Shown one piece after another: positions 54,619 through 64,000 of a stretch of DNA of 64,000 nucleotides. Source of the stretch: Corynespora cassiicola (lineage: Eukaryota > Ascomycota > Dothideomycetes > Pleosporales > Corynesporascaceae); assembly GCA_022059125.1 (NCBI GenBank), contig JAEUWY010000001.1, positions 3,596,001 through 3,660,000 of the forward strand, written 5' to 3'. The translations under genes were made by a program, and so were the position numbers. The first letter of the stretch is position 1, and every line of letters starts with the position of its first letter. The notes under the pieces were generated by a model. That model was not told the origin of the DNA. It made no database searches and saw only the letters and a program-made list of their open reading frames with translations.

Positions 54619-55980
54619 TTAGAATCGACGGGGAAGCTTCGCACGGCCGGCCGTCGATCTCTTTGCTGGCTTGGACTCCTCCTCGCTTCCAGACACGCCC
54701 TCGCCGTCATCCAGGTTGTCATCGCTCATGGGCTCCGACATGTCATCCCCAGTATCATTGTCCGTTTCCTCGGCCTCTTCGTCGAGCAGGTCTTGCGAAT
54801 CCTCACTTCCCTCAGAATCTTCGTCAACCTCCATAGTTGTGGGCATTTCGTCGTCTGAGCTCTCGGCGCCGTCCGACTGCTGCCACGTCCGCTTTTTCGA
54901 ATTTCCAAGTCCGGCATCGCTGGCGTCATCATCGCCAGAAGAGTAGTCATCTTCTCCCTCGACATAGATGACGGCATCGTCTTCGTCGTCAGCAGCGCGT
55001 TGGTTCCTCCTGCGCAGCTCCATCTGTGCCTGCAGCATGTCAAGACGGCCCTTGAGGGACAACAGCGGCTGCAGACCGCTGGCCCGTTCCTTGAGGACCT
55101 TGTTCAGGGTAGCGAGCTGGCGGACCAGCTGCGGCTGGCTAGCCAGGTAGCCACCGTGTGCCACGAGCGACCACTGCAGCCATACAATTCCCATGGCGGC
55201 ACGCCCACGCTGCTTGTGCAGGCGTTCGGCGAGCTTCTGTAGCAGTGTTCCAACGAGCGGGGAAGGTAGGCGTTCGATTGTGGCGTAGATGGTGTCAACG
55301 TCGATGACGCGCAGGCACGAGTCGAGCAGCTCCTGGTCGTTTGTGCGAAGGGCCTGGGTGAGGACGGTTCCGAGCGAAGTGGCCGAGGGAGCGGACAGCG
55401 GGCGGCTGTTTGAGGCAGTGGCTAGGGCTCGTGATTCAGCTGATGGGCCGACAAAGGCACTCTCGACGTCGACAATCTGCTGCGTACGTGCAGATTCGGG
55501 TTCCTGGGCACGCAGCCTCTCTCCAAACGACAACTCCTCGCCATCCTCGACCGGCTGGTCCTCCTCCTCTGCGTGTCCGCTGGGAGGCTGGACCTCCTGT
55601 GCGCCAGCGGCAGCATCGGCGTCGGCTTCGTCGCCGGAGCTAGAGTAGACGCTCTCCTCCTCGGCGCTGCTGATTTCAATGACGTCGTCGCCAGCGTCTC
55701 CCATGTCGACGTCGCCGTGGCCGGCCTGGCCTCCGCTGACGACGGCGGTCGCATCCTCGACGCGGGCGTCCTTTTTGGCATTGTTGCGGGTGGATCTGGC
55801 GGCTACGGCGGGCTTCTTGTTGGGCGCGGCAGCGAGCAGGGCCTTGAGGCCGTTCTGGCGGGGAGCCGCGGGCGATTGCGACTGCGACTGCGACTGGGAC
55901 AGCTTGGTCTTTTTGGCGGGCGGCGGGTCGCGAGCGGCGCGCGAATTCCTCGCCGAGCGCGAGGCGACGGCGGCGGGCAT
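54619..55980 (-). CDS. Utp12-domain ribosome-biogenesis protein
   Basis: A single exon encodes 453 residues from the ATG at 55980; the frame is open further upstream but GC-biased. Residues ~1-200 are basic then acidic and disordered, with an SQSQSQSQ run. Residues ~204-330 form a Utp12 (Dip2/Utp12) domain: LGTVLTQALRTNDQELLDSCL, IERLPSPLVGTLLQKL, WLQWSLVAHGGYLAS and RGRLDMLQAQMELR-like helices. The tail is very acidic and ends in KRSTAGRAKLPRRF. Utp12 domains terminate U3 snoRNP/SSU-processome proteins such as Utp5, Utp12 and Utp4-complex partners. This protein lacks the WD40 propellers those usually carry, so it may be the Utp5 counterpart with reduced architecture. A nucleolar role in 18S rRNA maturation is inferred. 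Confidence 0.8.
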   Translation of the reverse strand: MPAAVASRSARNSRAARDPPPAKKTKLSQSQSQSQSPAAPRQNGLKALLAAAPNKKPAVAARSTRNNAKKDARVEDATAVVSGGQAGHGDVDMGDAGDDVIEISSAEEESVYSSSGDEADADAAAGAQEVQPPSGHAEEEDQPVEDGEELSFGERLRAQEPESARTQQIVDVESAFVGPSAESRALATASNSRPLSAPSATSLGTVLTQALRTNDQELLDSCLRVIDVDTIYATIERLPSPLVGTLLQKLAERLHKQRGRAAMGIVWLQWSLVAHGGYLASQPQLVRQLATLNKVLKERASGLQPLLSLKGRLDMLQAQMELRRRNQRAADDEDDAVIYVEGEDDYSSGDDDASDAGLGNSKKRTWQQSDGAESSDDEMPTTMEVDEDSEGSEDSQDLLDEEAEETDNDTGDDMSEPMSDDNLDDGEGVSGSEEESKPAKRSTAGRAKLPRRF

Positions 55981-57440
55981 GTTCTCGGGCGGGCGGGCGG
56001 GTGCAGCGGGTGCAGCGGGAGCGGTGCGTGGGACGAGTGCTGGCTGGCGATGGGCGAGCTGGAGAGGTGTTGATGGGCGCGCCCAATCGAGGCAGAAAAA
56101 ATCAAAAGTTTCTTGTGGAGAAGGCGCACGGGCCACGGCACCCTTGTGTCGAATTGGGCGGTCGGCGGCGCGCGGCCGGGGATGCAGCGCCTGGACACGG
56201 CGGCGCAGGCTGCGCGACCAGCGCAGAGGCAGCGCAGAAAAGCGCGCAACGGGCAGGGCAGGGCCAATGGGGGTTGGGCGCAGCGGCGGGCAGGGCAGCG
56301 GGCGGCGGGCTGGGGCGCGGATTGGGCTGGCGGGCGCGCGCGCGGTGGTGCAGCGGTGCAGCGGTGGACGGCAGCGGTGCAGCGGTGGACGGCAGCGGGC
56401 ACGTGACGTGGTGGCTCCTGCTAGTCGCATTCAGGGGGAAAGCGCCAAGCACGGCGGTCGGTGGACGTATAAACGGCAGCCGCCCATCTCAGCAACCTTC
56501 GTTCGTTCTGGTTGTTGACCTTTCCCCGATCTGCTTCCAATCAACGCGTCGCTGCTCCGGATCCTGCCTCCATTACTCGCACCCCGCCCCCCCGCCAGAC
56601 GCCCCCAAGCCTCGACGGGCACGCGCAGCACCCCAGGCCCCGTAGCTCTCTCTCTCTCCGTAGCATCCACGCCCTAGGTAGTCGCGCCCATCAGTCTCGC
56701 CCTCCAGGCCGCTGCATCTCGCTAGCGCCGCCGCGCTCCGGCCATCGCATCCACGTCGCGCATCCGTGCACCCACGCAGCCCGCAGCCCGCAGCCCAGCC
56801 CACTACCCACTGCCTGCCCATCCACGCACCCAGGCTCGCAGGCTCGCAGGCCCGCATGCACGCCGCCTCCATTTGACCCTCTGCTGCCGCCTACACTGCC
56901 TCCGTCTGCTCCCTTCTCGCCTGCCGCCTGCCGCCCGTCTGCGCCCGCAACCACACGCCGCAAACGCGTCGGCGCCCGGCCTACCTACCTGCCTACACGC
57001 CCTGACTCATCTGCTGCCGCTGCCGCTGTCTCTGGCTGCGCGCCCGTAGCCCCAGGACCCTCGCCGCCACTACTGGTACGTCACGTGTCCGCTCAGGCGT
57101 TTCAGCCTCCGCCGCATATATCAACCCGCGCCCCTCCTTGACTTTTTTTCGCGACTGCTTTTGACCCCAAGCCACTTCGCCTCCCAACACCCCTACCTTC
57201 ACCCCGACCCTGCACCCGCTGCACGCCGCCATCTGCTGCATTGCACCTCGCCCAGCAGCCCTCCTGCTCCTGCCCGTCCTCTCGTGCGCCTCCGTCGCGC
57301 GCGCGCGCCGCGCCTTCGACCGTTGCTAACAGCCCGCCCGCAGGCCTGCAGCCCGTGCTCCCTGCTGCGCGCAGTCAAACACCACCCCCGCTCTCGGCCG
57401 TGCGCACCACAACTCCATCTTTCATGGCCTTATGGCAGTA
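55981..57440. promoter_or_regulatory. GC-rich divergent promoter interval
   Basis: This lies between the Utp12-domain gene (-) and the BET gene (+). A 21 nt unit is tandemly duplicated at about 56350-56397 (GCAGCGGTGCAGCGGTGGACG). Long pyrimidine-rich tracts fill 56570-57430 ahead of the BET start. Confidence 0.5.
56350..56397. repeat. 21 nt tandem duplication in promoter interval
   Basis: Two adjacent copies of GCAGCGGTGCAGCGGTGGACG, each itself built of GCAGCGGT sub-repeats. Confidence 0.7.
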
Positions 57441-57441
57441 A
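57424..57441 (+). promoter_or_regulatory. five-codon upstream ORF overlapping the BET start (TAATG)
   Basis: ATG GCC TTA TGG CAG TAA ends so that its stop shares an A with the main ATG at 57441 (TAATG). This is a geometry known to allow termination-reinitiation. Confidence 0.45.
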
Positions 57442-60158
57442 TGACATCACCAGCCTTCGATAAAGTGCCTTTGGATATCAAGGCGGCGTCCATAACGCCG
57501 GCAGACGCCATGGCGGTGGATGCCGACACAAACGGGTGAGTCGCTCCCACCGCATGCGCGCGCCTGCCCATTGTGTTGCGCAGCCTCGCCGCATTCCCTC
57601 CCCGCCCGCGAGCGACCCTTGGCTAATCGCTTTCCCTCAGTGTTCACCATGTGCTCTTCGACGAGCCCGACGCGAAGCCCGACGACTCCCCCGCGCAACC
57701 CGAGCCCACCGTGAACGGCAACCACGCCCCGTCCGCTGACGAGAAGCCTGCTCCCGCCATCGAGCCTACTACAAACGTCACAAGTGGAATCGAGGGCATC
57801 GCGCAGTTCCTTCCGGACAGCCAGCCCGACGCCAACTCGCTGTTTGACGCCGCTGACCCTGCCTCCACGTCGGTCAACCACGCGGTCGAGGCCCCAACCT
57901 CGGACGTGCGCGACGAGGCCGGCCCCGTGCAACCGGTAGATTCCGCCACCCAGCCTTCTGCTGAAAGCACGCAGGAGGTTCCCGAAACCCAACTGCCCGC
58001 CAAAGACGCTTCGCCCGGCGACGCCATGGACCTTTCGCAGGACGCGTCCAGCTCGGCTGGTGCACCCACCAAGCCCATGACGGAGCTCTCGCTGCAGACC
58101 CTGAATGCACAGTCTCCCACCGGCAAGGATCAGGAGATGGAAGATGCGCCTACTTCGGGCAAGGTCCGTCCCCGCGAGGATGACGACGACGAAGTTCCCG
58201 ACGCGAAGCGTACCAAGACCGACGACGAGTCGCCTGCCCAGGCCGAGTTCAAGGTGCCTGAAGTGCCGTCCCAGCAGTCTTCGCACACCAACGGCATTGC
58301 GGTTGCTGTGGCACCAGCGCAGGATCAGTCGGGCATCCAGCCCGCCGCCACGTACGAGGAGTGGCCTGGCACCCAGATGACCTCGTCGCAGAATAAATTC
58401 CTCCTCGAGCGCATACGGAATACAAAGAAGATCAAGGTCGCCTTCTCGTTCAAGGAGCCTGTCAACCCTGAAGCCCTCAACATTCCCCAATATCGTGAAA
58501 TCATTAAGCAGCCCATGGACCTTGGCACAATGGAGACAAAGCTCAAGGATGGACAATATACTTATATTCGTGAATTTATGGACGACCTTGATCTAATTGT
58601 CGACAATAGCGTCACGTTCAATGGAAAGGAGCACCCTGTCACACAGGCTGGATACAACATGCGCGCCTACTTTCTAAAGGGCATGGGCAAGATGCCCAAG
58701 GCCGGGGAAGAGGAGCCTACAAAGCAGGTCAAGCCCAAGAAGCCATCAGTAGCTGCCAAACCCCGACGAGAGTCGCGGGTCGCGCCCACGGCAAAGTCAC
58801 CTACCGCTCCAGCCACGCCCGCTGCGCCGCCTCCGGCTCCGGCTCCGGCCCCAGCCCCGGCTCCTCAGAGCGCATGGCCACTCAATGCCGACGGCATGCC
58901 CCTGATCAGGCGTGACTCGTCCAGTGCCAATGACCGCCCAAAGCGGGAGATTCACCGTCCTCCTTCCAAGGATTTGCCTTATACTGCCGCAAAGCCCAGG
59001 AAGAAGAAGTTCCAGCAGGAACTCAAGTTCTGCGAGAGCGTCATCACCGAGATCACGAAGCCCAAGTACGCAAAGTTCTCGTACCCCTTTATGACTCCCG
59101 TAGACCCTGTGGCCTTGAACATTCCGTCCTACCTTACCATCATCAAGAAGCCCATGGATTTTGGCACCATTGAGAAGAACCTGAAGGCGGGAGTCTACCA
59201 GAGCGCAAAGGACTTCCACAAGGACGCCCAGCTCGTCTTCCACAACTGCTTCAAGTTCAATCCCGAGGGTGACGAGGTCAACAAGATGGGTAAGCAGCTC
59301 CAGGAATTGTTCAATAGCCTGTGGAGCGAGAAGGCCGAGTGGCTAGCGCAACACGCTCCAGCCTCGGATCCTCAGTCTCCCGGCTCCGCCACTTACTCGG
59401 ACGAAGAGGAAGAGGAAGAGGAAGAGGAGGAGGATGCCGCCCAGGCTCAGTTCCGGGCCATCCAGGAGCAAATTGCAGCCCTAAACGAGACGGCACAGCA
59501 ACTCCTTCTGCAGCAAAAGGGAAAGCGCGCATCCCCCAAGGTTGCCCCGAAGAAGAAGCCCAAGCCCCCCCCAGTGAAGAGGAAGCCTACTGCCCCTCTT
59601 TCCGTGCCGCCTCCTGTGAAGCCAGGAAAGGTCAAGCCAAAGACCAAAGCACCACCGCCTCTGAGCTTCGCGCAGAAGCAGGAGATCTCGGATGGTATCA
59701 GCACTCTCGGAGACGCGGATATGAGGCGAGCCGTCCAAATCATTAGAAATGGATGCCCCCACCTTACCAACGTCAACGACGACGAGATGGAGCTGGACAT
59801 GGACGAGATCAATGACGATACTCTGCGCGAACTGTTCAAGTTCATCAAGCAGGTGCGCGGGCCCAAGGGCGCCGTGGTCGATGACGACTTTGAGCCTCCT
59901 CGCCCGGTGCACAAAGCGGCGGCGGGCAAGCCCAAGAAGAACAAGCCCATGGGCAAGAGCGAGCAGGAGGAGACGTTCCGCAAGCTCCAGGAGAAGATCA
60001 ACTCGTTCGGCGCAGGGGCTGCCTCTGGCACCAGCCAGTCTCCACCTGGTAAGCGTCAGCACATTGTACATTTTCGTGACCAAGCTGACTTTTTTGCAAC
60101 AGCTTATGCCGAATCGAGCGACGATGAGTCGAGTGCCTCGGAGAGCGAAGAGGAATAA
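57441..60158 (+). CDS. BDF1: BET double-bromodomain protein, Bdf1-like
   Basis: Exons 57441-57535, 57641-60048 and 60103-60158 encode 852 residues. Bromodomain 1 is at ~282-380 (PMDLGTMETKL, acetyl-lysine Asn in TFNGKEHP), bromodomain 2 at ~491-595 (KKPMDFGTIEKNL, Asn in FKFNPEGDEVN), an acidic run at ~605-615, and the ET domain at ~706-773 (MRRAVQIIRNGCP, DTLRELFKFI). This is the BET family, nuclear readers of acetylated histone H4 that bridge to TFIID and chromatin remodellers. The extreme C-terminus is Ser/Glu-rich. Intron 2 (60049-60102) is 54 nt, in frame and without stops, so retention would add 18 codons. A second in-frame ATG at 57510 has a stronger context (GCCATGGC). Confidence 0.95.
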
Positions 60159-61576
60159 GCTTCGTGCGCAAGAGCACTCCACCTCTTGCGTCCTCTGGCG
60201 TGTTGCCCCCCTGTGAAGAATCCATCTCTTGCTGTCTTCAACCTTTTTGGAACACTATGTCTTCTTGCTCTTCATCCATGGTCGCCTCAAGCCGTCCAGA
60301 TCGACCCTGCACATGACATGTATGATGCAGACCGACTGGCGCTCTTTGTTTCCGAGATCAAGTTCGATGACGGGCCTTTCCGATATCTCTTTCTGTGATG
60401 CGAAGGAGGAGGGCTGAGGCATATTGTCAGTTTGCTTTGCACGATTGCGAGTTTCTACTCCCCTCTTGCTATCGGACCAGCCCTTCACCCACCTTGTACA
60501 GTATTCTTGACGGCTCACGTTAGTCCACCCGCCCCCCTTTTCCCAGCAGCATAGACGTACGCGGGTACCACCAGCAATGGGTAATGACTTGATGAAGCTG
60601 GTCTGTTTTGGATGCTGATTCCCTAGCTGGGGATGTGGTGGGCACATGGATGGATGGTGGGCGTCTGCGAGGAAAAAAGGGCGACTGTGGGACGGCGGTC
60701 TTTTGCGTGTATGATAGTCCACTCAAGCTCCCTGAGAGATTGGAATGGCGAATAATTATGATCAAAACGACTTTTTTTTGTGATTTTTTGGTCCGTGGTT
60801 GTGCCGGGAATGCCCATGTGACGTAACGTGACTAAGGGAGGACAGCGACAGCCGAGAAGGAGATGCGAGGGTTCGGGGGGGGGGCGAGTGGGGTGGGCCG
60901 GTGGTGAGGTGCCGAAGGGTTGCGTGCAGAGAGGGTCTGCGAAGTGGTTAGTCAACTGCATCCAGGCCAAAGTGGTGACTCCACTCGCGCGAAAAATCGC
61001 AGTCGAGTGGAGCGCTGCCCTGCCAAAGGGGGGTCAAGGCTGGCAGGCGGGTCGTGGACTCCCAGTCAAAAGGATGGGCTGTGGAGCTGAGGGAAAGGGG
61101 GGCTCTTGAAAGAACAAGGGAAAGAGAAGAGACAGGGAGGCCTCATGACAGAGGTAAGGCGGTGGTGGCTCGAGGCAAACCGAGCGCTTCCACCAGCCTC
61201 CCAGTGTGTGTGTGTGCGTGTGTGTGCAGAGCATTCTGTGAAGGAGGAATGTCTCCCAGCGTGAGCGGAGGCGGAGTCGAATAGGACGTCGACGGCGGCG
61301 ACGGCAGGCGGCCTCCCATTTTAGCAGGGCGACGCTGATTGGCCGAGGCCGGGGATGGGACTTTGAGCTTCGCTGCCCCCAGGTTCGCGAAAAACAACCC
61401 TCCCTTCGTGCAAGCTTCGAGCAGCCGCCCCAAACATCTCCAGCGCAACAACACCACACGTCGTCGCCGCCGCACCACCACCCCCACCCCCCTCGCTCTC
61501 GCCATCTGCGCCATTCCCGCCGCGCCCGTCTCGACGCGATCCAGCCTTTTCTCCCCCTCAGCGTCCCACGCCCACC
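60159..61576. other. intergenic region, promoter of RVB1
   Basis: No gene is seen. A TG-rich run (61205-61228), an ATTGG (CCAAT on minus) at 61338-61342 and a C-rich leader (61430-61570) precede RVB1. Confidence 0.5.
61338..61342 (-). promoter_or_regulatory. CCAAT box upstream of RVB1
   Basis: ATTGG on the + strand in GCTGATTGGCCG context, 235 nt before the ATG; a candidate HAP/NF-Y site. Confidence 0.4.
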
Positions 61577-63168
<1,592 letters not shown>

Positions 63169-63602
63169 GCGGCATTATCATGTCATGCATGGTGTACGAT
63201 AGGCCGGCGTTGATGCTGGGATTTGCGTGGGATATCATTTGGCTGGGCGGCGCCGGGTGGGGGCAGAAAACAGACAACTATTTAAATGACACGATTAGTA
63301 AACTGCGGGCTTGTACAGCGAAGTCGTGTGAATTGTGAGCTTGTAGATGGATCCTGTCTCCAGGCATAGGAAGATGTAGGGAGCTCTGCAACCGCACCTC
63401 CGCGCCCGCTCCGATTGGCCGCCGAGCCGCGGCTCTATGCTCTGGACGAAAGTCCTCGAGCCCCAACTGTCCCATCCGTCCATCCATCACATCACCACTC
63501 GGATTCGCCGCAATACACCTCCAGCGCGTCCAACACACCCACAAACACCCACGCCAAACACGCCAATATCTCCACAGAATCCGCACCCGCCTCACATCCG
63601 CA
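63169..63602. other. intergenic, promoter of the SDHAF4-like gene
   Basis: It contains an ATTGG (CCAAT on minus) at 63414-63418, 185 nt before the next start. No gene is seen. Confidence 0.5.
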
Positions 63603-64000
63603 ATGCGCACGAACGCCCTCGTGCGATTGCGCCCGAGCATGCGCATGCGCATGCGCATGATCCCAGCAGCGCACAACGCCGCCACCCGCGCCTTGACAAC
63701 CACCACGCCAGCCCGCTACTCCTCGCCCTTCACATCCGGGCCTTCGCCCCCGCGCCTCCCGAAAGAGGAGCAGGAGCGCTTCGAGCAGCTCCAACGGCAG
63801 AGCACGGGCGCGTTCAGCACGCCCCAGTCGTCCCCCGCCTCCTCGTCCTCGTCCTCGTCCTCGTCGTCGCCTGCGCCGAGCAAATTCCAGATCAACCAAT
63901 CGCCCGACAGTGCGGCGGAGGATGCGGGGGCGCAGGAGATTCCGCGCGGCGAGGAGGTGCATCCGAATATGCGGAGGGGGGCGCCGCCCGAGTTTGAGGG
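63603..64000 (+). CDS. SDHAF4-type succinate dehydrogenase assembly factor, 3' end cut
   Basis: From ATG 63603 the frame runs to the window end (132 codons plus 2 nt). The N-terminus is Arg-rich with an MRMRMRM run (CGCATG repeats), fitting a mitochondrial presequence. The body has LPKEEQERFEQLQRQSTGAFS, a serine run (~12) encoded by TCC/TCG repeats, and the diagnostic end MRRGAPPEFEG, the start of the SDHAF4/DUF1674 signature. This family binds flavinated Sdh1 before it joins Sdh2 and protects against oxidative damage; yeast Sdh8 is the counterpart. The conserved C-terminal signature lies outside the window, so the gene is partial. Confidence 0.82.
   Translation, partial: MRTNALVRLRPSMRMRMRMIPAAHNAATRALTTTTPARYSSPFTSGPSPPRLPKEEQERFEQLQRQSTGAFSTPQSSPASSSSSSSSSSPAPSKFQINQSPDSAAEDAGAQEIPRGEEVHPNMRRGAPPEFE

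Noticed and set aside
55981..56430. 150-codon N-terminal extension of the Utp12-domain protein
   Set aside because: GC-biased promoter sequence with repeats; the downstream ATG at 55980 gives a sensible start.
57447..58556. 369-codon antisense frame within the BET gene
   Set aside because: It mirrors the BET coding frame composition; the + strand carries bromodomain and ET motifs.

Overview
The window reads as nuclear DNA of a filamentous ascomycete (Pezizomycotina; a Dothideomycete-like genome is my inference). Genes are short and carry mostly 46-140 nt introns with GTACGT, GTAAGT or GTGAGT-type donors, CTAAC/CTGAC branch sites and AG acceptors. Gene content is typically fungal: a cytochrome P450, a Baeyer-Villiger monooxygenase, small secreted proteins, a NACHT/STAND gene and NmrA-like reductases. 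I found no rRNA, tRNA, CRISPR array or intact transposon.

Layout. 0-12 kb: the 3' end of a P450, a six-cysteine secreted protein, a TMEM115-like Golgi membrane protein divergent from a LisH/WD40 TBL1/Sif2-like corepressor subunit, a flavin monooxygenase and a peroxisomal half-size ABC transporter. 12-20 kb: a NACHT NTPase gene broken by two in-frame stops and a frameshift, converging on an intronless 1379-residue ankyrin-repeat gene. 20-30 kb: a DUF3455 secreted protein, a short-chain dehydrogenase, a small coiled-coil protein and a BRD8-like bromodomain protein. 30-42 kb: mostly spacer, holding an NmrA-like reductase, a tyrosine-type bHLH regulator and a metallophosphoesterase. 42-53 kb: gene-poor and AT-richer, with three unrecognised, largely disordered reading frames and an aldo/keto reductase. 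53-64 kb: housekeeping and chromatin genes, namely an acidic orphan protein, a Utp12-domain ribosome-biogenesis protein, a BET double-bromodomain protein, the AAA+ ATPase Rvb1, and the 5' part of an SDHAF4-type succinate dehydrogenase assembly factor cut by the window end.

How the genes relate. Four genes act on chromatin or transcription (TBL1/Sif2-like, BRD8-like, BET, Rvb1), but they are interspersed with unrelated genes and I see no operon-like or biosynthetic cluster logic. The P450 and the monooxygenase are separated by housekeeping genes and are not evidently one pathway. The most informative anomalies are RIP-compatible stop codons in the NACHT gene, two probable GC-AG introns (TBL1-like gene and RVB1), upstream ORFs whose stop codons overlap the start codons of both bromodomain genes, a retainable in-frame intron in the BET gene, and an internally duplicated 24-residue unit in an orphan protein. 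I did not find a convincing wholly new multi-gene system.
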